Shown in pieces: positions 38,303 to 45,353 of a stretch of 64,000 nt of DNA. The position numbers and the translations under genes were made by a program. Every line of letters begins with the position of its first letter. Position 1 is the stretch's first letter. This stretch comes from DATFVA01 sp963711455 (GTDB taxonomy: Bacteria; Bacteroidota; Ignavibacteria; Ignavibacteriales; Ignavibacteriaceae): positions 62,001 through 126,000 of the forward strand of contig CAVQEH010000005.1 of NCBI GenBank assembly GCA_963711455.1, written 5' to 3'. The notes under the pieces are model-generated. The model saw only the letters and a list, made by a program, of their open reading frames with translations. It did not search any database and was not told where the DNA came from.

Positions 38303-38568
38303 AGTTCGTCAAAACCTCTGTTAAAATAATCGACTATTTCATTTGCAGCCTGCTGCTCGTCTTCACCATCGAAAGTAAGAGTTACTTCAGAGCCCATTTC
38401 TGCAGCAAGCGTCATTACACCTATTATACTCTTTCCATTAATATTCAAGCCGTTCCTGGAAATATAAAATTCACATTTATATTTTGAAGCCATTTTTACA
38501 ATTGTAGCAGCAGGACGGGTATGCATACCAGCCTTGTTTATAATCTTCACAGTTTTTTCGATCATCAT
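38299..38568 (-). CDS. ptsH: Phosphocarrier protein HPr
   Basis: HPr accepts phosphate from enzyme I. The 89-residue reading starts MMIEKTV. Starting at the second methionine places the active histidine at the canonical position 15 (AGMHTRPA) and the regulatory serine at 46 (NGKSIIGVM), which supports that start. The presence of the serine region suggests regulation by an HPr kinase, which is not in the window. It overlaps both neighbours by four bases. Confidence 0.95.
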   Translation of the reverse strand: MMIEKTVKIINKAGMHTRPAATIVKMASKYKCEFYISRNGLNINGKSIIGVMTLAAEMGSEVTLTFDGEDEQQAANEIVDYFNRGFDEL

Positions 38569-39557
38569 TTAATTCGTTTTATTAAACTTTCAGCAAGCCA
38601 GTTAAATATTTCACGATCTTCCCCGGATTTTAATACCTTCAGGGATCGCAAAGCAAGACTGGTATATTTTTTAATTTCCTTCCGGGCATCGGTTATTACA
38701 CCGAGTTCTTCATAAATGTTTTTAAACTCCAGTACCCGGTTCAATTTTATTCCTTTATTTTTAACAAGTGATTTTAATTTTGTTTTATCTTTTCCTTTAG
38801 CTTTACTTAAGGCGTTAATTAACAAAAAAGTTTTTTTTCCTTCAATAAGATCACCGCCAATAGTCTTACCAAATTCTGTTTCATTTGCTGTTATATCAAG
38901 AAGATCATCCTGCACCTGGAAGGCAATTCCTAAATTTCTTCCAAAGGATGCCAGAGCTGATATTTCTTCAGGAGAACCATTTCCGAGTTTTGCTCCTATA
39001 GAACAGCACATCTGGAGCATTGCCGCAGTTTTTTTTCGAATCATATCAATATATTCATTTAAACTCACAAAAGGTTTGGTCTCATATTCTTTGTCAAGAC
39101 TTTGCCCTTCACAAACTTCGACTAAAACTTTTGTAAAATCAGCAAGAATATCTTTGGCGTTTCCATTACAATTTTTCAAAAGATTTTCATAAGCTATTGC
39201 CAGCAAACTATCTCCGGCAAGAATTGCAGTACTTTCATCATATTTAACATGGAGCGTTGATCTTCCTCTTCTTTTTTCAGCATTGTCCATAATATCATCA
39301 TGAACGAGAGTAAAATTATGAAGAAGCTCCACTGCAGCACCCGCAAAATAAGCATCTGAAAATTTTCCCCCAACAGCTTTCGCTGAAAGAAGAACTAACA
39401 GAGGTCTGATTCTTTTACCACCGCTTTCAATAATATAATATGCTGGTGAATAAAGGTTTAGAGGTTTCCTGTTTAATAAAACCTTTCTAAGAATTTTGTC
39501 AACCTGTTTAAGCTCTTTTCTATAAAGCAAACCGAATTTTGAATCAAAATTATTCAA
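38565..39557 (-). CDS. Polyprenyl (farnesyl/geranylgeranyl/octaprenyl) diphosphate synthase
   Basis: This trans-prenyltransferase extends allylic diphosphates with isopentenyl diphosphate. The first aspartate-rich motif DDIMD is at residues 87-91, preceded by GGKRIRPLLVLL, and the second is QDDLLD near residue 218. The 330 residues fit a medium- or long-chain synthase; the product chain length, for example a quinone side chain, cannot be fixed by eye. It is coupled by four-base overlaps to fni upstream and ptsH downstream. Confidence 0.92.
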   Translation of the reverse strand: MNNFDSKFGLLYRKELKQVDKILRKVLLNRKPLNLYSPAYYIIESGGKRIRPLLVLLSAKAVGGKFSDAYFAGAAVELLHNFTLVHDDIMDNAEKRRGRSTLHVKYDESTAILAGDSLLAIAYENLLKNCNGNAKDILADFTKVLVEVCEGQSLDKEYETKPFVSLNEYIDMIRKKTAAMLQMCCSIGAKLGNGSPEEISALASFGRNLGIAFQVQDDLLDITANETEFGKTIGGDLIEGKKTFLLINALSKAKGKDKTKLKSLVKNKGIKLNRVLEFKNIYEELGVITDARKEIKKYTSLALRSLKVLKSGEDREIFNWLAESLIKRIK

Positions 39558-40600
39558 AATAAATTTCCCCTCATGACTAATTTATTTTTTCTAAGATCTT
39601 TTAATGAAGATGAACCCGTAAGGAACATTATCTTTTTAATTACATCGAACCAATCCTTTACAAGTTTTTCGACACCTTCAACACCTTTCGAATCGAGAGT
39701 TTGTAAAATAATCCTGGCAGAAGCCACAATATCAGAACCAAGAGCAAGAGCTTTAGCCGCCTCAACTGCTGAATTAATTCCTCCGGAACCAATTAATGTA
39801 AAATCATATTTTCTTTTCAATCTTTCAACAGTTCTGATGCAGTAGGATGTTGGCAAACCCCAATCCCAAAATTCCTTATAATTTCCGTTTTTATTTCGAA
39901 GAATCTCAACGCCTGCCCAGCTTGTGCCACCGGCACCGGCAACATCAATTCCCCGCACACCGCAATCAAGTAATTTCTTTGCAGCTTTTACAGATATTCC
40001 TGCTCCAACCTCTTTTACAATTACAGGAACTTTAATTTGCTTTACCAACTTTCTTATTTTCTTTAACAATCCGCTGAAATCAGGTTCACCGTTTTTCTGA
40101 ATTAATTCCTGTACCGCATTAACATGTATTACCATTGCATCAGCTTCAACAAGATCAACAAGTAAATTAATTAAATCGAATGTATCCATCACTCTGATCT
40201 GTGCAGCTCCAATGTTTCCTAAGATGGGAATTGAAGGAGCATTTTTCCTTATAATTTTATAAGTGTTATGGTAATTCTTATTTTCCAGTGCCTGGCGCTG
40301 ACTTCCGACACCCAGCGGAATGTTTAAGTTATTAGCTGCAATTGAAAGCTGTGCATTAATATTTTCAGCTTCTGCAGCTCCTCCTGTCATACATGAGATG
40401 AGAAAAGGATAATCTATATTTTTATTAAGAAAAAGAGTTCCAAATGAAATTTTAGAGATTTCAACTTCAGTTATTGCATAATGTTCAAACTCATAATGTT
40501 CAAATCCGTTGGTCTTCTCCTTAAATGCAACATCATCTGTCAGGCACAATTCAATATGCTCTTTTTTTCTTTTTGAAATTAATTCAGGAGATTGTTCCAT
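39554..40600 (-). CDS. fni: Isopentenyl-diphosphate delta-isomerase, type 2
   Basis: This FMN-dependent enzyme interconverts isopentenyl and dimethylallyl diphosphate. The 348-residue protein starts SKRKKEHIELCL and contains the flavin-barrel motifs SCMTGGAAEAENIN, GVGSQRQALEN, IHVNAVQELIQKNGEPDFSGLL, VKEVGAGIS and GSGGINSAVEAAKALALGSD. These are the type 2 (Fni) hallmarks and exclude the unrelated type 1 Nudix isomerase. It is the first gene of the operon that continues with the polyprenyl synthase. Confidence 0.95.
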   Translation of the reverse strand: MEQSPELISKRKKEHIELCLTDDVAFKEKTNGFEHYEFEHYAITEVEISKISFGTLFLNKNIDYPFLISCMTGGAAEAENINAQLSIAANNLNIPLGVGSQRQALENKNYHNTYKIIRKNAPSIPILGNIGAAQIRVMDTFDLINLLVDLVEADAMVIHVNAVQELIQKNGEPDFSGLLKKIRKLVKQIKVPVIVKEVGAGISVKAAKKLLDCGVRGIDVAGAGGTSWAGVEILRNKNGNYKEFWDWGLPTSYCIRTVERLKRKYDFTLIGSGGINSAVEAAKALALGSDIVASARIILQTLDSKGVEGVEKLVKDWFDVIKKIMFLTGSSSLKDLRKNKLVMRGNLF

Positions 40601-40780
40601 TAAAGGATTGTTTTATTTTTAAATTTTTCAGTGAGATAAAATATCAAATTTTTGATAAAAATACCCGACTTATAATCTGATACATTTTTGTGCTATATAA
40701 ACTCTAATCACCAAAAATCAATTACTAAAAAATAATTGGTCTGATTTATCATCATTTAAGGGTTTTATATTTAATATCCT

Positions 40781-41518
40781 TTATTCCTTCTTCTGTAGTT
40801 CCTGAATTTTTCTATCAATGAAACGGGCACCTTCAGGCATCAGCTCTTTTGCTTTTTGATAATTTTCTAATGCTTTCTCATTATCACCTTTTGCCTGGTA
40901 GGCTTCTCCTAAACCATAATAAGCTACTCCGGATTTGGGATACATTTCTAAATTAAGATTAGCAATTCCGACTGCATCATCAGACATTTTTTCATCGTTT
41001 AACATCTCAATTAGTTTAACAAGAGTGTGATCTGAAAAATCATAAGTAAATGTTCCATAATATTTATCGTGTAGCTGATGGTAAGTACTTATAGCTTCCG
41101 GCAATCCTTTCTCCTTTATTGTAGACATCAGAACGTCTTCAAGCATTAATGGTTGTTTATTACCGCGGTGACACGTAATGCATGTTACCTGCATAATGTC
41201 TTTAGTATACTCAGAAAGCTGCGGCAGATAATCTTTATTTATTCCCTGAACCATTTTAAGCATTATACGTGCCTCTTCTTTTTCAGGTTTTTTATCTGCG
41301 GGAAAATCAAGTTTGTCTGTTCCTTCCTGCTCGGCATGGCAGAAGTCGCAATTTACTCCCAGCGCTCCGGTAAATGATCTCATAGTCTCCAACAGTTTTT
41401 CCTTTGAAATTAATTTTGGCAACACCTGAAGGTTTGTAAACTTATCTGGTATTTGTGCTGAAACTACTGTTGATAAAATAATAAACAAAGAAGCAAGGAC
41501 AGTTAACTTTCTTAACAT
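40781..41518 (-). CDS. Secreted diheme c-type cytochrome with TPR tail
   Basis: From the ATG at 41518, preceded by GGAGG, the protein is 245 residues with signal peptide MLRKLTVLASLFIILSTVVSAQ. A longer reading from 41638 adds 40 residues without signal character. Two haem-binding motifs, CDFCH (57-61) and CITCH (113-117), lie in a domain like the photosynthetic reaction-centre cytochrome family. A TPR pair covers about 180-245 (GVAYYGLGEAYQAKGDNEKALENYQKAKELMP). No photosynthesis genes are present, so a periplasmic electron-transfer role in respiration is more likely. The partner is unknown. Confidence 0.85.
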   Translation of the reverse strand: MLRKLTVLASLFIILSTVVSAQIPDKFTNLQVLPKLISKEKLLETMRSFTGALGVNCDFCHAEQEGTDKLDFPADKKPEKEEARIMLKMVQGINKDYLPQLSEYTKDIMQVTCITCHRGNKQPLMLEDVLMSTIKEKGLPEAISTYHQLHDKYYGTFTYDFSDHTLVKLIEMLNDEKMSDDAVGIANLNLEMYPKSGVAYYGLGEAYQAKGDNEKALENYQKAKELMPEGARFIDRKIQELQKKE

Positions 41519-41630
41519 ACATTTTCCTCCGGAAAAATTGATTCTTAAAAAATTTTTGGAATTAACATAGAATAAAAAATAATCAGCTTCCAGCCAAATG
41601 AACGTGATTTTAGGTATAGTCTGATCTACA

Positions 41631-41668
41631 TATTCCATATTCCATATACCTCATAACCTATTCCATAT
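41631..41668. repeat. Three direct repeats of TATTCCATAT upstream of the MFS gene
   Basis: TATTCCATAT occurs at 41631, 41638 and 41659, spaced 7 and 21 bases, in the 233-base gap between the divergent cytochrome and MFS genes. The 21-base spacing is two helical turns. A transcription-factor site is plausible. A perfect palindrome TTCCTATAGGAA at 41734-41745 overlaps the ribosome-binding region of the MFS gene. Confidence 0.5.
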
Positions 41669-41751
41669 TACAAATACATCATCCTTTGTTTTTTACACAA
41701 AATAGACTAAGTTTTTACCATTCAAGATTTCTTTTCCTATAGGAATAACAG

Positions 41752-43302
41752 ATGAATAAACCTCGTTTAAATTTCTGGCAAATCTGGAATATGAGTTTCG
41801 GATTTCTTGGAATCCAGTTCGGTTTTGCTCTTCAAAATGCTAATGTAAGCAGAATATTTGAAACCCTCGGAGCAAAAATCGATTCCATTCCAATCCTCTG
41901 GATTGCTGCACCGGTTACAGGTCTAATTATTCAACCGATCATCGGGCACTTCAGTGATAAAACCTGGACCAGGCTTGGTAGAAGGAGACCTTATTTTTTT
42001 GGCGGAGCTATACTCGCATCAACTGCAATTATATTTATGCCTAACTCTCCTGTATTATGGGTTGCAGCAGGAATGTTGTGGATTATGGATGCTTCAATAA
42101 ATATTTCCATGGAGCCTTTTCGTGCTTTCGTTGCAGACAATCTTCCTTCGGAACAACGGACAATCGGTTACTCTATGCAGAGTTTTTTCATCGGGATCGG
42201 AGCTGTTGTTGCATCTGCTCTTCCTTATATGCTAACTAACTGGTTAAATATTGCTAATACCGCGGCTGCAGGAGAAATTCCCGATTCGGTTAAGTTTTCA
42301 TTTTATATCGGTGGCGCTGTTTTCTTTTTAGCTGTTCTCTGGACAGTTGCTACGACAAAAGAATATCCCCCTGAAGAATTAAAAAAATTTTCAGAAAATG
42401 AAAAAACATCTGTAAATCATCCTGATTATAAAGCTCCCGTTGATGTTACTTCCTCAAAATTTTTTAGGAACGGATTCATCTGGCTCTTAGCCGGACTGAT
42501 ATGTTCTGTTGTTCTGTATTTCGTTTTAAATGAAAATGATTTTGGTTTGTATGTCCTATTCGTTGGTCTTGTTGCGTTTGGAATGGTGCAGTTGATTGCC
42601 GGATTAATTACTCAATCGGGAAATAAGAAAAACGGATTCGTTGTTGTTACAAATGATCTTTATAAAATGCCGACAACAATGAAACAGCTTGCAGTCGTTC
42701 AGTTTTTTTCATGGTTTGCTTTGTTTGCAATGTGGATTTACACAACTCCCGCTGTTACACATCATATATATGGGGCAACAGATCCGACAACCGAGTTATA
42801 TAATAAAGGTGCTGATTGGGTTGGTGTTCTGATGTCGGTATACAATGGTTTTGCCGCAGTTATGGCTTTTGTTCTTGTCTGGCTTGCTAAAAGAACAAGC
42901 AGAAAAACAGTTCATATGATAAGTCTTGTAATAGGTGGAATTTCTTTTGCTTCCTTTTATGTAATTCAAAATCCTGATTTGCTTTTAATTTCAGAATTAG
43001 GAATCGGACTTGCATGGGCATCAATACTTGCAATGCCATATGCAATTTTAGCTGGTTCAATTCCACCTGAGAAAATGGGAGTTTATATGGGAATTTTTAA
43101 TTTCTTTATAGTAATTCCACAGATTACTGCAGCAGCTATTCTTGGATGGTTTGTAAGAGTCCCTTTCGGTGGCGAAGCTATTTATGCTTTATTGTTAGGC
43201 GGAGCTTCGATGATCTTTGCAGGAATAATGGTAATGTTCGTTAAAGATGTTGACGAAATTTCAGATACAAAGTCAACCGGTGAACTTCAACCTGTTTCAT
43301 AA
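41752..43302 (+). CDS. MFS sugar transporter, SLC45/GPH-like
   Basis: The 516-residue membrane protein has about 12 hydrophobic segments. The N-terminal signature LNFWQIWNMSFGFLGIQFGFALQNANVSRIF and the loop GHFSDKTWTRLGRRRPYFFGGA identify the SLC45-like branch of the major facilitator family, whose members import sucrose or maltose-type sugars with protons. It converges with the ABC permease gene, leaving 55 bases between stops, so two sugar importers lie tail to tail. The actual substrate is not determined by sequence. Confidence 0.88.
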   Translation: MNKPRLNFWQIWNMSFGFLGIQFGFALQNANVSRIFETLGAKIDSIPILWIAAPVTGLIIQPIIGHFSDKTWTRLGRRRPYFFGGAILASTAIIFMPNSPVLWVAAGMLWIMDASINISMEPFRAFVADNLPSEQRTIGYSMQSFFIGIGAVVASALPYMLTNWLNIANTAAAGEIPDSVKFSFYIGGAVFFLAVLWTVATTKEYPPEELKKFSENEKTSVNHPDYKAPVDVTSSKFFRNGFIWLLAGLICSVVLYFVLNENDFGLYVLFVGLVAFGMVQLIAGLITQSGNKKNGFVVVTNDLYKMPTTMKQLAVVQFFSWFALFAMWIYTTPAVTHHIYGATDPTTELYNKGADWVGVLMSVYNGFAAVMAFVLVWLAKRTSRKTVHMISLVIGGISFASFYVIQNPDLLLISELGIGLAWASILAMPYAILAGSIPPEKMGVYMGIFNFFIVIPQITAAAILGWFVRVPFGGEAIYALLLGGASMIFAGIMVMFVKDVDEISDTKSTGELQPVS

Positions 43303-43357
43303 GAATTAAAATAACTGTAATTGATAATTGTCAATTAAGACTTTAAACTTCAGCGTT

Positions 43358-44191
43358 TTAACCTTTAACGCTTCCAAGTGTTAATCCCGAAACCAGCCAT
43401 TTACTGAGAATTATAAAAAGTATTACAACAGGGATACTCACGATTAAAGCCGCTGCAGCATACAATCCCCATTCAGTTGTAAGATTTGATTGAAATGATT
43501 TTAAACCAAGCGGTAAAGTATAAAGAGATGTATCCTGTAAAACCTGTGCAGCAACAATATACTCAGACCAGGCAGTCATAAAAGAAAATAAAGCAGTTAT
43601 AACAAGTGCTGGAGCGGCAAGAGGAAAAATAATTTTATAAAAAGCCTGCCACCTGTTGCAGCCGTCTATTCTTGCGCTTTCTTCTAGACTCACAGGAATT
43701 GTATCATAATACCCTTTCATCTGCCAGATACAAAATGGAAGTGCGGTTGCAGAATAAACGATTATAATTCCAAGATAGCTGTTTATCAGTCCGAGTTTGA
43801 TGAGCATTATGTACATAGGAAGAAGAAGCATAGTTGCGGGAAACATTTGCGTTGTTAAAAGTCCAAGCATGCTTGCCTGTTTTCCAACAAATCTGAATCG
43901 TGATAGCGCATAACCTGCAGTTGAAGCAAGAGCAACACCTGTAACTGTAACAACGAACGAAACAATAGTAGAATTCCAAACCCACAATAAGAACGGTCTG
44001 TTTGTAAATAATTCTATGTATTGTTTGAAAGTTGCATTATCAGGGATTATAGAGAGTGAAGTTGAAAGGAGCCTGTCGTTTGGTCTGATAGAAATTGTAA
44101 AAACATTAATCACAGGATATAGTGCCACGACCGTAAATACTATAAGGAATAAATAAGTTAAAATGTCTGCGAGTAATTTTTTTCTATTCAT
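43358..44191 (-). CDS. CUT1-type ABC sugar transporter permease (MalG-like)
   Basis: The 277-residue inner-membrane protein has six hydrophobic segments and the ATPase-coupling EAA loop SLEESARIDGCNRWQAFYKIIFPLAAPAL. The end of the protein, FIILSKWLVSGLTLGSVKG, is typical of MalG. Its MalF-type partner is fused to the binding protein at 45354-47573 on the same strand. The two are separated by the transposase island, so the original operon is split. No ATPase subunit gene is visible; a shared MsmX/MalK-type ATPase elsewhere is expected. Confidence 0.92.
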   Translation of the reverse strand: MNRKKLLADILTYLFLIVFTVVALYPVINVFTISIRPNDRLLSTSLSIIPDNATFKQYIELFTNRPFLLWVWNSTIVSFVVTVTGVALASTAGYALSRFRFVGKQASMLGLLTTQMFPATMLLLPMYIMLIKLGLINSYLGIIIVYSATALPFCIWQMKGYYDTIPVSLEESARIDGCNRWQAFYKIIFPLAAPALVITALFSFMTAWSEYIVAAQVLQDTSLYTLPLGLKSFQSNLTTEWGLYAAAALIVSIPVVILFIILSKWLVSGLTLGSVKG

Positions 44192-44212
44192 AATTAATAC
44201 TTATTTTTTTTC

Positions 44213-44516
44213 CCTGCTCTGCAGCTTGATTTTGTTTTCTTTTTTTTCAGATCTACCAATGTTCTGCCGCTATGCGGCAATGAATAAGAATATTTCTACT
44301 AATTCGTTTCTATTCAAAATGAATTCTTTTAACATCTTCAGCTAATCTTTTACCTTCCTAAAGCAATCTCCGACTTTTCATAATTATTATTAAACGTTCA
44401 GTCTTTTCTTCGCCGCAAAGCGGCGATATATTAGTAACATTCAAAACCACTCGATTCAATAAGCCGTATAGCGGCGACACATCCTTCATTCATAAAATTC
44501 AAACAAATACTCATCT
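44213..44516. repeat. Hairpin-rich repeat, copy A, at the 3' side of the transposase
   Basis: About 300 bases recur with few differences at 44992-45292. The copy contains hairpins with three-base loops: CTGC-TCT-GCAG (44214-44224), TGCCGC-TAT-GCGGCA (44265-44279) and TCGCCGC-AAA-GCGGCGA (44410-44426), plus a weaker GCCG/CGGC pair at 44463-44475. The last ~30 bases run into the 3' end of the transposase gene. Such clustered GC-rich stems resemble REP elements served by RAYT enzymes. Confidence 0.85.
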
Positions 44517-44947
44517 TTATACTCAACCCCGAACTTTTTCAGCAAATCTGTATATTCTTCTCTAAATGCTCTCTTCTTATGATGATTTTCCTGATTTTTT
44601 ATATAATTAACAACTCTTGGTACTTGTGACTTACTATATGTAAATGCGCCAAATCCTCTTTGCCATGAAAATTTTCCAGCAACCAATTTTTGATCATTTA
44701 TGAAATTAGTGGTATTAGATTTAATCACACCGACTAAATCTGATAATGCAATTTCAGGAGAAAAGCCAACAAACAAATGAATATGATCAGGCATGCCATT
44801 TATTATCATCGGTTTCTGTTTTTTATTTTTAATTATACCTGCTATGTATTTATAAACTTGAGTTTTAATTCTGGTATGGATCAGGTTCTCTCTTCCCTGT
44901 GGAGAAAATATAATCTGAGCATAAAGCTGGGTATATGTGTTCGCCAT
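44486..44947 (-). CDS. IS200/IS605-like Y1 transposase (RAYT-like)
   Basis: This HUH single-strand nuclease/transposase has 153 residues. The metal-binding motif is H55-I-H57 in GMPDHIHLFVGF. The likely nucleophile is Y115 in NYIKNQE, with the usual Q four residues later. AGGAG precedes the ATG, and the frame is intact. Unlike IS605 there is no accompanying tnpB. The gene lies inside the sugar ABC operon and is flanked by hairpin-rich direct repeats, which fits the REP-associated tyrosine transposase (RAYT) type. A plain IS200 copy is the alternative. Confidence 0.88.
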   Translation of the reverse strand: MANTYTQLYAQIIFSPQGRENLIHTRIKTQVYKYIAGIIKNKKQKPMIINGMPDHIHLFVGFSPEIALSDLVGVIKSNTTNFINDQKLVAGKFSWQRGFGAFTYSKSQVPRVVNYIKNQENHHKKRAFREEYTDLLKKFGVEYKDEYLFEFYE

Positions 44948-44991
44948 TTTATACTCCTAATATTTCATATTAAATTTTTAATTTTGTGTGT

Positions 44992-45292
44992 CGCTGCTCT
45001 GCAGCTCGAGTTTTTTCCTTTATTCTATTCTTACTAATGTTTTGCCGCTATGCGGCAATGAATAAGAATATTTCTACTAATTCGTTTCTATTCAAAATGA
45101 ATTCTTTTAACATCTTCAGCTAATCTTTTACCTTCGTAAAGCAATATCCAACTTATTTATAATTATTATTAAACGTTCAGTCTTTTCTTCGCCGCAAAGC
45201 GGCGATATATTAGTAACATTCAAAACCACTCGATCAATAAGTTGCATAGCGACACATCCTTCATTCATAAAATTAAAACAAATGCTCATCTT
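44992..45292. repeat. Hairpin-rich repeat, copy B, with transposase stub
   Basis: This is the second copy of the repeat at 44213-44516. Hairpins are GCTGC-TCT-GCAGC (44993-45005), TTGCCGC-TAT-GCGGCAA (45042-45058) and TCGCCGC-AAA-GCGGCGA (45189-45205). At 45261-45292, read on the minus strand, it encodes DEHLF, a stop, then FYE and a stop. This matches the transposase C-terminus DEYLFEFYE with one codon mutated to a stop. It is a remnant of a second transposase gene. Confidence 0.8.
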
Positions 45293-45345
45293 CGCGACTT
45301 AGCGACTTAGTGGCAATAATTTTGCCACGAAAACTCAAAGACACA
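45293..45345. repeat. Hairpin GTGGCAA/TTGCCAC and flanking repeat-like sequence
   Basis: GTGGCAA at 45310-45316 pairs with TTGCCAC at 45322-45328 around TAATT. The flanks (CGCGACTTAGCGACTTAG and CGAAAACTCAAAGACACAAAG) resemble short intergenic repeat sequences found in many environmental genomes. It lies just past the stop of the fused transporter gene and could act as a weak terminator for it. Its relation to the neighbouring mobile island is unclear. Confidence 0.45.
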
Positions 45346-45353
45346 AAGAAGAT

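Larger units (their letters stand above)
44213..45292. mobile_element. RAYT/IS200-like island interrupting the sugar ABC operon
   Basis: The island consists of the Y1 transposase, a hairpin-rich repeat on its 3' side, and a second copy of that repeat on its 5' side. The second copy ends in a stub of a second transposase gene. It separates the MalG-like gene from the fused binding-protein/MalF-like gene. The simplest history is two tandem units, of which the upstream one lost nearly all its transposase gene. No target duplication is expected for this enzyme type, and none was seen. Confidence 0.7.

Noticed and set aside
35493..38568. Complete PTS sugar uptake system
   Set aside because: Only the general proteins HPr and enzyme I are here; no enzyme IIA, IIB or IIC sequence is visible.
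40781..41518. Photosynthetic reaction-centre cytochrome
   Set aside because: Only the domain type matches; no reaction-centre, chlorosome or pigment gene is in the window, and the TPR tail does not fit.
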